This document shows positions 47,601 to 59,600 of a stretch of DNA of 64,000 bases, piece by piece. A model generated the notes under the pieces. That model worked only from the letters and a program-made list of their open reading frames with translations. It was not told where the DNA came from and did no database searches. This DNA comes from Dermatemys mawii (taxonomy: Eukaryota > Chordata > Testudines > Dermatemydidae), in contig ML677373.1 in assembly GCA_007922305.1 (NCBI GenBank), positions 11,396,127 through 11,460,126 of the forward strand. The letters run 5' to 3'. A program made the position numbers and the translations under genes. Within the stretch, counting starts at the first letter, position 1. Every line of letters starts with the position of its first letter.

Positions 47601-50600
47601 CCAATGCCTGAGGCCCCTGCAATGACCGAGATGCCCAGATGACAGATATATGTGGTGCTGTTGAGGTGACTGACCTCACCATTACATGGTCTGTCTCCCA
47701 ACTCTTGTCTTTTGTTTTTCCAGGTGTTCTATGAGCACAGAAGATGGAGCAAAGCTCTATGATATCTGCCCTCATGTCAGTGATTCAGTAAGTTTCCAGT
47801 CCTCTGGAGAATATTTCTTTAGAATCAGCCAGAACTGGTCTCTTTTCTAATACAAGTTTTTGTGGGAAGAAAATGTGGCTTTGCCTCAGTAATTTGTATT
47901 AGCCCTACGACTTAAAACATTTTCAGCAACTTGGTATTTGCTAGATTTATTTTTTTTTCCACCCAGAAGGAGAGCTTTAGCAGGACACCAGTTTAAAAGC
48001 ACATTACCGTCTGGTAGTAGTTGTACTTGTTAGCGTTACAAGTAGCATGTGAGATCACTAACTGAAAGAAGCAAGTGGACAAAAGTACTTTTTCAAGTGT
48101 CTTACACAAAGTACAGTTGGTTTCACTGATCCTCATTGGGGTCTTTTCAAGCAGGGTGACTATAATGTACATCAACAGAGGATGAAAGAACCCTTCTAAA
48201 AACGCTTGATGGGATAACAAAACATGTCATTTTAAGGGTGCTCGGTCAGAAACGGGAATGTTCCTAAATTTAATTATAAAAATGCAATTTTTGGTATCCC
48301 TCTCTAATCCTAATCTGCATCACTTTTTGTTGTTTTCGTGGACACTGCTATTCTTGCTGAATTCTCCCAGACTGTGCACTCTGGAGAGTTGTCTACTACT
48401 GAGACCACAAAATCCATTGTGTGATAGATTTAAACCTTCAGAAGCTGTACAGTAATTGGCTTTTCCTCTTAGACCCTCACACCAAGATTTTACTGGATAT
48501 TGTTCTAAAGTTTCTTTATTGATAGGTATGGCTGTAGGAATTGCCTACAGTGTGAAGGTTTTTTATTTTGTTGATACAGTTGGGCTCATCCTATGGAAAT
48601 TCTTCCAGCATCCTAGAGTTAGTCAAAATCCTAGTCACCTGCCACCAGTTTCTTTAAAGAATGTGATGTCTCTGCTGAGATCAAATGGTGTGTCCATTTA
48701 ATGTGGTGTCTTTTTTCCCGAGGGACTTTATCCTCCATGGATTGAGGAGAGTCTCAATCTTATTACTGTCTAATATCTCTAACATCTGATCCCAAAGTGT
48801 AAATTGCTTCTCAATGCAGAACAAGTTCAGCGTTTTTACTGTATCATGGCCTACATTTTTCAGAGGTGACTGGTGATTTTGGATGACCAACTTGAGATGC
48901 CCTTTAAAGGGGCAGGATTTCCAGTGTGTGGCTTTTTGTACTTTCTCAGAATTAAGCCTCTGAAGTTCAAAGTCTGTCCAGCTGAAGCACCCAGAATCAC
49001 AAGTCACTTTTGAAAACGTCTCTCCTTTCATTCTTTCTCACTACTGTTAAGTTAGTGCTCAGTACTCCTATACATATTCTTGGCACTTATGATTGATATC
49101 CTGCAATCTTACGTACCCTTGACAAATTACAAGATTTTAAATAACGATCAGTACAAAAATTCGAACACAATCAGATTGCTATCTAAAACCCCTGAGCCAT
49201 GCCTCATCCCCAGTTCAGCATCACCCCAGTTGTCATGAACAAAGGTTGCCCAGAAAGTAAATGGTTAGTTCCTAGAGCTTTATTTACAAAAATCTATGAA
49301 TATTAAGTAAATCTGCCTAACAGGGCCTTCAGGTAAATATGCAATATTACTCCCATTTTGCAATGGGGGAAGCAGAGGAAGAGAAGTTCAGTGACTTGCC
49401 AGAAGCTACTAATGTCCCTGTGAGAGCAGGTGTAAGAAATCAGGGGTTCCTGTTGCCCACCCCAGTGCTTAGACGATACTATTTGTTACTAAGAACATTT
49501 GCATGAAGTCAAGATTATTGTTTTTTGCAAGTACCTTTTGCCTCTTCCCCACTAAATTGAAATCCCTTGTTCGTGTATGAGTGATATTCAGTGTGTTGCT
49601 ATAGAAACTGGTAGGATGACTTCAGCAAAGGAATAATACATAGAAGCAAGGGAACTTGCAAACAAGTCTCTTCGCTTACAGATATCCTTAGTGATCAAGA
49701 GCGAGGGAAGAGACGTGCAGAAATCCCATGTCATCACAACAGAATGTTTTCAGCCATCAGCTGCTGTCTGACACACAGGTCTCTTACGCTGCCTTTTTCT
49801 TTCAGGGCCTTTTCTTTGATGACTCATACGGCTTTTATCCTGGGCAAGTCCTCATTGGTCCCTCAAAAGTCTTCTCCAGTGTGCAGTGGCTTTCAGGTGT
49901 AAAGCCCGTCCTGAGCACAAAGAGCAAGTTCAGAGTGGTGGTGGAAGAGGTTAGTGAGCAGATACATGGCTACTTACTGTGGGAATGGGGACAGTCTTCC
50001 TGGAAGAACTGGAACCCCCTGAGACAGCTGTGTTTTGAGCACCACAGGAGCATGATGAATGCAGTTAACTCTTACCCAGTGTGGAAGCACCATTAGAAGC
50101 TGCCCCTGGCAGTTTTGCTTACAAATCCAGGGGCTAGGTCCAGCCATCAAGAAGAAAAAATGCTTTTCCATGTTGAAAATCCATAGGCTTTGGAATCTGA
50201 TTCTGTAAAGTTCCTGAGAAAAGTGGTATTCTCCTTCTCCTTCTTCCTCTCTGCTTCATTTTTCAGGTACAAGTAGTGGAACTAAAAGTTACTTGGATCA
50301 CTAAAAGTTTCTGTCCTGGAGGTACTGACAGTGTAAGTCCCCCACCTTCGGTAATCACGCAGGAGAACTTGTCCAGGTGAGATCTGCTTAAAGTACCCAT
50401 GTTCCCCACCATTCTAAGATGTGAGGGCAGTCAATGGGTAATGTGCCCTTCTTTCAGCAGAAAGACATACAAAATCCAACTTTGTCATCAGCACTCTACA
50501 TAGGGAGCTTTACTCCAGCCATTTCCTGTCTCCCACCAGTGGGGGAGGCATCATCTGATTGGCTAGTGCAGGTTATTAGTTTAATGGTAGAAGGGCTGGC

Positions 50601-53600
50601 GTCACAAGCTCTCCTCCAATAGAAGTGCTCCCCAGCTGAACAGCAGGGAGAAAGCTGCCAACTTCCTCTTCCCCTTCTGTCCCTCATTAAGCTGCAGTGG
50701 ACTAAACCTTTGAATCCTACAGCTCCGAGCTGTATTTCAGAAAGTGGGAGGGGAAGGCAGCTAACATTGCTTGGCCAGCCAAGGAGCAGTACCAGCGCTG
50801 AAGAGCATCTGATGCCCCCTGCAGGCCACAGGGTATGCGTGTTATGGTTGAAGTGAGGAAAGAGGATAGGTGAGTTTTGGAACTCTGTAGAACAGAAAAG
50901 TGCAATGCCATCTGAAGGTAGCTTCAGGAGCAGGAGTTTTCCTATAGAAAGAAAAAGAAAATAGCAACTATTAAGGCCTATTTTTAATTCTCTCTGGGAG
51001 GTTGACAAGAGTAACCAGCCCTTGTATGTGAAAGAGGCGGCTACTGTCTTCTCCCAGTTTTCCAGGTGGCCTGGAAATACTCTATAGCTCTTCTATTACA
51101 TCTGTCTGTGTGTGTGAGTGAGATTAAAGAACTCTAGTCTCCTGGGAAACGTTAGTTGTAATGCAGAATTGGTCCCATTTTAATTAGTGCCACCCACATG
51201 GACCTTGCATACATCAGCATATGTACCCGCTATCCATGTGAGGTACTACTCATCCCTAGGGTGTTAGTTATCTCTTGCTCTGAGGCTGACTGGGGAGGTG
51301 ACGGTTTTCATCTTCTCACTCTTAACAGAGTAAAGCGTCTGGGGTGCTTTGACCATGCACAGAGGCAGCTCGGGGAAAGATGCCTCTACGTATTTCCTGC
51401 CAAAGTGGAACCTGCAAAAATCACTTGTGAATGCCCAGAGAGAAACTGTGTTCTGGGGGAAGGATCAGTCGCCAAGAAGGTGTGTTCCCAGGAAAGTGAT
51501 GGGGTAGCTTAACTGGGAGTGTGAGAGGTGGGCACTTGGACGACTTGTATTTCAAACACATCTGCTTGAGTGGTTGGGATTCATGTAGCCTGGATTTTAA
51601 ATGCTCCTTTTAAAACATAAATATTCCCATAAAAGTCATATAGTATATGAAATGTGACCCAGTAAAATGTAACTGCTCGTTAGTGCTTACAGTCGTGTCG
51701 CCTTTGTGCAATGATCCTCCAACACAGAGCTGAGCAGGTTTGGGCTGGATCAGTTACTTGGACGAGGCCCTCTGGGAACACCTACATGGTGCAGGAAGTG
51801 GGGTTAGCCATACAGGTGGCATTCTTTTCTCTACATCACTACAGAGCCAGTGCCATAGCAAAGTGCCAACAGGCATCTGTGGTGTTAGAGGTGCCATCTT
51901 TTTGACCTAATACTGAAGTCCTGACCACTTGGGCCATTAAAGAACCCATATTTTTGCATAACTGTAGGGATGTTAAACTTGGTTTCCTAGCAGAATCTTA
52001 CTCTGTTCACTTAAATCTCCAGTACAGTAACACATTGGGGAAATCATTCATTTCCTGTTTTGAACTGTGTTGTGTTGAAAAACAGCTAAGTGCCGAGTAC
52101 CACCCAAGGGTAGCTGCATTTCAGCAGCAAGGAAATGAGCCACCTGTGTAGCTCTGTATGTTCCATTTAGTTAATTTTGTAAAGTATCTTAGGATCTTGC
52201 ATAATAAAAGGCAGTATATAAACTGAACATAGTTCTGTTAAAGAGCCATCGGACCTGGCTTTTCTACCTGGACTCTTGCATAGTCATGCCAAAAATTAAT
52301 TACCCAGTGCCCTAGCCAACATCCCTTGCTCTTTGTAAAACCATTTATGTTCTCCCTGACTGCTGCCTGTGCTAGCACGGTAACTCCATTAGCAATAACT
52401 CATTGCTTTGTAAAGTGCTCTGAGATAGGTGGAGTATGAAAAGGGCCGAAGAGGATCACATTCTAGTCTATCCATAGTCCCTCCTATTGGCTGTGTAACG
52501 TGTTTGCTGTATGCAAGGCACCCAGACTCATGTTTATTTATTGGCCAGCATTGCTCTCTCTAGGTGAGGAGATTGCTGAAAAAGCAGATTGTGAAGATCA
52601 TGTCATGCACCCCAGATTCTCAGGGTACCAGTGAACTGCCTGATGGAGAGTCTACTGCAGGTGCTGACCAAAAATCGGAAGAACTTAAATCCCGATCCAA
52701 ATGTGAACTAGGGGACTCTGCCAATGGCACACTAAACCTGGGGGAGATAAAGGAGGAGCAGCCTGAAGAAATGGGAAAGGAGACTTCTTGCACAGCAGTG
52801 GGGCAGCAGCAGCAACCACCTTTCCTGCTGAAAGATGATGGGCCATCTGACTACAGGCTCCAGTCAATGGAACAAGATGCTGATGATGAGGCAGCTGACG
52901 ACACAGATGACACCAGCTCCGTGACCTCTTCTGCTAGCTCCACTGCCTCTTCCCAGAGTGGCAGCGGCATAGGGCGCAAGAAGAGCATTCCCCTCTCTAT
53001 CAAAAACTTGAAGCGAAAACATAAGAAGAAGAAGACGAAGATCTCCAGGGAGTTTAAACCAGGAGACAGGTAGGTTCAGATTTCTATCCCCAGACAATCA
53101 TCTTGCTTAAAGCTTCCCTTCTCTGGATTCTCAAATGCAAACACAAGTTCAGGTAAGCATGGACGTCTGTCGGAGTGTCCTTTCGCATGTCGCATGAGCG
53201 CACGGCTTGGGAATAATGAACAGTTGTTACTTTCTGATGGCTGTTCGGTGCCCTTTGTGAAATGTGTTTGGTTTCAGTACACCTGCGGATGGAAAGGTGT
53301 CTACATCGCATTAAATCAGTACTGTTAGATTCCAGTAGTGCCTAGAGGCCTCAGCTAAGCGCAGGCCCCTCAGGGTACCTGGTGCTGTGCGTACAGAGAG
53401 GAAGAGGTGATACTACTCCAAAGAGCTTCATCTAAATGCAACATTAAATGTTGCCCTTGTTGGCAGTTCAGCAAAGAGGGATGGTAACAGACACTGACCT
53501 CTGTCCAGTCACCCTTAAGTGGTCCCTCTAGAACAGCACTGAGGTACATTGCCGGGGCTGTGAAGGAGTCTGCATTGTCGTGGCCCGTACTATACCTGTG

Positions 53601-56600
53601 CGGCAGTCTCAGGACTGTTGAACTCACATCTTTCACTAGTGCCAAATTCATACACAAAATTGAAAAAAACTGCAGCACGAGAGCACTGGGGAAATAAGTC
53701 TGTCGGCATCCAGGGAGCACAGCCCATGCTTCGGAGGCCCTTTTTTGACAGTAACTGTAGATACTTAGATGAGAATCTTCTCAGAGAGGAGTAAGTGAGC
53801 TGGGAGGATGAAGGAGATCCGATAGCATAGAAGTAATATAGGAAACAGTATACTACAGTCACTGTTCATTTGATTATCTCCATTTGCTTCAGTATAAGTG
53901 GAGCGTTCTCACTCTGGAATACTTTCCCAGATCCTGGGAGAAGCGTTCAAAAGCATTGGAGTTCAGGGGAGCAGTGTTAAAGTTGGCGAGATGAAAGGCA
54001 CCAGAAAGGAGTAGGATTTTCTGGAAACAGCATCAATAAGTATGGAGCTTCTCTCTCCCTCGCGCACACAGCTTCTGTCTTTCTAGTGCAGTTCAAGGGG
54101 GGCCCCAGATTGTTGAGCTTTGATAGCTGATTGCAGCTGACGTGAAGAAGGCAGTGGACAGGGACCTGTTTTTACCTAAGCTGTGGACAGATGGCTCCAT
54201 TGCAAGGCAAACATATAGAACATAGTCCCTGGGTCTCTTGGAAGACATTGCTACAAGGAGAGGGTAAAAAGTTATTTTTTGTAGAGGATGAAACCCCAGA
54301 TGGCTCTTAAAGGGGGTTATATAGCAGCTGGTCATTAACCACCATGAAATGCCCTGGGTGTCTGGTTGCTTGAGTAACCAGATAGAAAACTGATGAGACT
54401 TTGTAGGCACAAACAGCTGAAATGCCATTGGAAAGGGTGAGGTGAATGGAATGCGCATGTTGAATTGGCTCGATGCAGCTGGAAGTACCAGATCTGATGG
54501 GTCAGCCACATGGGTGCCCCTAACTGCATGAAATCAATACAGCTTGTAATGTTAACTTAGTTTATTAGATCAGTTTGGCTTTATTGGGGCTGCATCTGAA
54601 GCTCTGGTAAACTCTTTTGAGGACGCCACAAAGAGAGTCCATTGCTGCCACCTTTGATTTCAAACAGTGATTGACTCATTTAAAGAGGTTAAAACAGTCT
54701 TCCTATCATAAACCGTCCTTTCAACACCGACCCTCCAACTTATCCCTACTGAAGTCCCCCATTTCAGCCCTCTTCCAGCCAGGTGCAGCTTCATGTGCTC
54801 TAGTATTTCACTCTCACAGGAGCAAATGTACAGCGATAACTGTGGCATTTACTTCCTAACATGTAAAAGTTCCTGAAATACAGACTTACAAAGGGAAAAG
54901 TTATCACTTCAGATCAGTGGTGACTGAAAATCTGTCTTTATATATGAGCTTACAGGCATATCTGAACACATCCAGCCTGCGTATTGGTTCCTGACCTTAA
55001 AATCTCATCTCTTGACTTATTGGTGCCAGGTGCGAAACATGCGTGCCCATTTGAACTCTGAGTGCTTGGAAGCCCAGATTTTCTTACTGTTGCTCCATGC
55101 ACTTAACTTTGGGGCAAGCTTGTATTGTATCCTTGTATTGGGGCAAGCCCCCAAAATGGGTAAAGTGAGTTGGCAGAGGGGTCTGCTTGTTCTCCTTTGC
55201 TCTCCACAGGTGGCAGCTTCATTAAAGCTCTGTCTTTTACATTCAGAGTTGCTGTAGAAGTGGTGACTACGATGACTTCAGCTGATGTGATGTGGCAGGA
55301 TGGCACTGTGGAGACCAATATTCGCTCCAACGAGTTGTTTCCAGTCCATCATCTGGACAATAATGAGTTTTGCCCTGGGGACTTCGTGGTGGACAAAAGA
55401 GGTACTGAGTGAAAAATATGCTCTGGGAGAAAAAGCAGAGCTCTCTTATTCCTTATAACAAAAATGATGACTTGCAATAGTCTATTTTGGTTTGGGTTTT
55501 TAAAATGTGCACATGATATTGTAGGCGCCTGAGCAGTTAAAATCAATAACACTTTACCCCAAAAAAACCCAGTGACTTCAATCTACTCTGGAAGTGCTTT
55601 TCAGATATTAATGAGTCTAGCCTCACAAGCCTTTCGGGAGGTAGGCAGAGTAGTGTCTGTGCTCTATAGACAGGGATGATTGAGGCACAGAACTTAAGTG
55701 ACTTGTCCAAGGTCACACACTGAGTCAGTGATAGAGGTGGGAATAGAACCCATCTCCAGATGCCCCTACTTTTGCCATGAGACCATCCTTTGCACTCCAG
55801 TGCTATCCTTTTGCTTTTTGTTTTCTAATATAAAATCATTTACTGCACCCCTTCTATTTAAGTGCAAATATGTAGTAAGAAACAAGCACTTAAATATGAC
55901 TCGGGTAACTCTACATACAGTTTGTAGGCTTTAAAGAACTTTAATTATATAGGGCTGAACCTGTGTGAAATAGATGGGGATGAGTTGGATTTGCCAGCCT
56001 TCTGTTAGCGCACAACCAACCTCACCTTTCTCTGAGAACCCTGAAGAATCTCTCTTGATCTGAGGGCACCGTTTTTGTTTGGCTGCCCTGGCACCAGAGC
56101 AATGGAAGGAATGAATAGCACAGTTTAGCTTTACCTCTATGGCCTTCCCAGCAAGATTCTCACACGACTATATTTATCTAAAGAGTTTTCTGTGATTTAA
56201 AAGTGTCCTTTTTCTCCCCCTTTCCTCACAAGAAACAAATCCCACCAAAAATATGTGAGCGTCTCACTTTTGACTTTCGCAAAGCTTAGGAACTAAGTAA
56301 CGGCTCTAAGAAAGACAGCTCTCTGCAGGAATTTAGTGCTCATGAATGTGAAGGATGAATGGCACTTGGCCTAACTTTAAAGTACTGCATGCATCTCCCT
56401 CTTCTCTTGCAGCAGTTCAAGGCCTCATCTAATCTAGATTCTTCAGATAGTGATGAGCATCATATGGCAGAGCAGCCTCAGGTTCTTTTAATTAAAAAAA
56501 AACAACAAAAAAAAAACCCCTAATATTCGCCCTGTTCCCCCATAGGTAGGAGTAAATTGTTCTTATTGTAGGGCTTTTGTATGGGGGCGAGGGATTGTTT

Positions 56601-59600
56601 CTAATTGTTCTGTATATAATATGTATAGTTGGAAAGTTAAGTCAGAGAGGAGCATTGTGTGCACTTTTACCAGTTATTAGAGCCCTGTGCGGATACTCAG
56701 TTTGAATTTGCAGCCGATCTGCAAAAATGGTCCATGGATATGAAGCCGATATCCACAGTTTTGTAGGCTCTAGTCATTGTTATCTCATCGGGGAGCTTGT
56801 TCCTCGGGCTGGAGATGCTGTGGCTTTGTGGGTTAGGCATTGCTTGTGGACGCAAGAGATGGAGGATGAGACTTCCAAAGTTGCATAGGGGAAACGAGCA
56901 TCTAGACCTCATTACTTTCTAGTAAATTGTCAGGCCCAGGTTCTAGTTTTGTCTGACAAATTTCTAGGAATTCCTGCCTCCTCCTTCACCTCCCTTCCCT
57001 GCCAAACACCCTCCAGAAAATCCAACAATCTACTGCAGGCAGTGCTCTCTATAACCTGGAAAGAGAGAGGAATCAAACTCCATAAAGCCCACTGGGAGTT
57101 TTATTGACATTCAGTTTTACGTGGGAGGTATTGATGGCAGACACAATCCAAGTCCAGCTTCTATGAAAGGGTGTTCCCTGCACACAAGTCTCCCCTTATT
57201 AACTGACAGTTTCATTGTTCCAGTGGAACGTAGCTGTTGTCGGAAATCACGACAGTGGAGGAAGAGATGCCTTATAGCTACGGCCCATCCCAGTGAGCCC
57301 TCTTGGCCCATCAGTACCCACACATGAATTGGACTGTTTGGCTCTTCATTGAATAGTGTAGAGAGCAGAGCATCAAGGTGAAGTGACCACTGATCAGGCA
57401 CTGCAAGTCCCCACAGACAAGTTTGCTCACCTTGGATCTCTCTGTCCATCCTCTGGCTATATGGCCCTTTAAAGTTACAACTCTTCCCTTACTTGCTCAA
57501 AATACCCCAGCTCAGTTGTCGCTTTCATCCTGGCATTGCACTCGGGTGAAGGATGGGTTCACAGTTTGACAGCTAGTTACCCTAGCTGCAATGTAACAAG
57601 ATCCAGTCTCCTGAATTCCCAGTATCAGGAGGAGCTGCTGGGCTGTAATGCCTCACAGTGAAGCCAGGGGTGACTTCCCCTGGTGCTGCTGCAAGAAAAA
57701 TCAAAACAAAGCGTATTGATCAGACTAAAGAGATGAGAACAGTTGCCGTTAGTCCAGCTTTTCACTTGGCTATTTTCCTCTCTTCCACCCTGACCCAAAA
57801 GCTCAGACCTCCCAGGACCCTGCTGTGTATGGAGTGGTGCAGTCCGGTGATCACATTGGCCGCACCTGTGTGGTGAAATGGTTCAAGCTGAAGGCCAGCG
57901 GAGACGATGTCGAGGTAGGTGAAGCAGCCCACTCCTCTCCGTTGGAGCTGAGCAAGAGAAGTGAAGTACACAACAGCACTTACTCTGTATGCTTCTGCCC
58001 TGAAATAAGTCACCTTTGGGATTAGGGGAGTGGGACATGTTACTGCTCTGGTGTCAGACTGGTTATGGGCACATTTTTCTCTGTGGCTACATCTACACTG
58101 GATACCTCTTGAAGCAGCGCGAAGTGTACATGTAACTACATGCAGCCGTGAAAAGCAGGCCATATCCACACCGGGTGTAGCTACACGTGTCAGTGAAAGG
58201 CTCTGACAGAGGGGAAGGGCTTCAGCAACTCCCTCGACCTGCACAGGGGAAGACTCCAGCAGTGGGGAAGCAGTGGGACACTAATGGCTGAAAATAGGAG
58301 CATAGGCGGGGAGGGACAGCTTGGGTGAGTAGAGAGTCGTGTAGGGTATGTATTTGGTATATACCCACTCCCTTCAGATGTGTCTCTGCTCTACTCGCCT
58401 AAGCTGTGCCTCCTGTCCACACTGCTACTTAAACCTGTGCTGGGGGGCTATCCACGTGTATACGCTACACACCACCAAAAGAAGCATGCAGTGTAGATAT
58501 AGCCTGTATTTCTGCAGGTGGTGACCTGGCACAGAGCAGACGTGTTCAAAGATTTGCACACAGCATCATCCTGGAGAAGCTGGTTTTTGTCTTCAGTTAT
58601 TCACGAATTTCTGTCCTAGTACACGCTTGCCATCACTAGCCAGTTGATTTCTCAAAGCTGGGCTTCTGACTTGTTCTGCCTCTGCTAGTTGGCAGAGAAG
58701 CCCATCGCTCAGTGGTCGTCCGAAACCCCATGAGAGTGCTCTTGTCCCTTCACCCCCATTTACAGACCCCAACCTCCTCCCACACCAAGTCGAGGAACTC
58801 AGAGCATTTCATCTTGCAGGCTCCTATTCGGCTGTGGAAAGTTGGAGGAATTCTGCCATGGCCCCTCTAAGCCTGGCTCGTTCTCCTTTTGTCCCCTCCT
58901 GTGGGGTGGTGCATCAGTATAAGTGTCCAGGGCTAGTTCATGCTTAGAACAAAATCTCAGGCTGTGTCTACGCAACATCACTTACAGCCTCATAACCGCA
59001 CCAGTTGTGGGGAGGGCACTCTAAGCCGACTGGAGAGAGCTCTCTGGTCGGCTTAATAACTCCTGCCTCTCTGAGTGGCAGTAGCTATATTGGTGGGAGA
59101 AGCACTCTCCACACCTGCGCTTATGTTGGTAGAACTTGCGTTGCTCAGGTATAGCTTATATGGCTTAGTCACACCCCTGACTGCCCCAGAGACACATTCC
59201 TGTGTCTAATACCAATTCCTCATGCCAGTAAATAGTGGCACTTTTCTCAGAGTGAAAGCAAAGGGGAGCCGCCTTGGGGGGGATGCTATTTCCTATTAAA
59301 AGTGATGAGCCTTTTATCCAATCCTCCTACCAGCCATGATAGTTTGGATATCCTGGAACCTGTTTCCAAAATAAATCCAAAATAAATCTTGTCTTCTCTG
59401 GCTCTGCTCAGCTCACCCCTTAGCTCTTTTTGAGAAGGCTGGATGTTCACAGTGGGTGTACAGTGGTTCCCATTGGCTCATGATTCATGCAGCATAAAAC
59501 CTACAATAAAAGGTGAGGCTGAAGTGGGTGAAAAGACAGGACACTAATTTATCCATTAGTATCTTTTCTGAGGTGACACATATAATATCAGATAGCAGAG

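Larger units (their letters stand above)
45972..47723 (+). other. UBE2O: UBE2O intron 4
   Basis: 1.75 kb, mostly a hAT-type element (46409-47165) with a GC-rich core, then a CR1 3' fragment (about 47437-47556). The remaining parts (45972-46400 and 47560-47723) show nothing. Confidence 0.85.
49950..52563 (+). other. UBE2O: UBE2O introns 6, 7 and 8
   Basis: Intron 6 is 49950-50266 (317 bp), intron 7 is 50377-51328 (952 bp) and intron 8 is 51480-52563 (1084 bp); exons 7 and 8 lie between them. Introns 6 and 7 hold nothing I recognise. Intron 8 has two short GTAAAGT(A/G)... fragments (about 52175-52230 and 52405-52445) resembling the 3' end of an old amniote SINE or LINE. The 170-codon antisense frame at 50496-51008 is not supported. 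Confidence 0.8.
53070..57801 (+). other. UBE2O: UBE2O introns 9 and 10
   Basis: Intron 9 is 53070-55246 and intron 10 is 55402-57801. Intron 10 carries a MIR-type SINE (about 55605-55800) and an A-rich run at 56490-56517. A piece at about 56680-56765 (gcggata...gatatccaca) resembles a turtle DNA-transposon fragment also seen near 15090-15180. Nothing else is recognisable. Confidence 0.8.

Noticed and set aside
50496..51008. 170-codon antisense open frame
   Set aside because: No recognisable domain, low-complexity composition and position across an intron. A chance frame is more likely.
52564..53073. 169-codon frame that could be read as a short protein starting at GTG
   Set aside because: It is an internal UBE2O exon. 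The base before it is the G of an AG acceptor and the frame ends through a GT donor; the terminal TAG is intronic.
57802..57806. Alternative acceptor for exon 11 five bases downstream (ctcag)
   Set aside because: It would shift the frame relative to exon 10 and remove the conserved alanine/valine-glutamine start; the upstream AG keeps the family reading frame.
57762..58244. 160-codon antisense open frame over exon 11
   Set aside because: It is the shadow of exon 11 and a MITE on the other strand; no similarity to a protein family.
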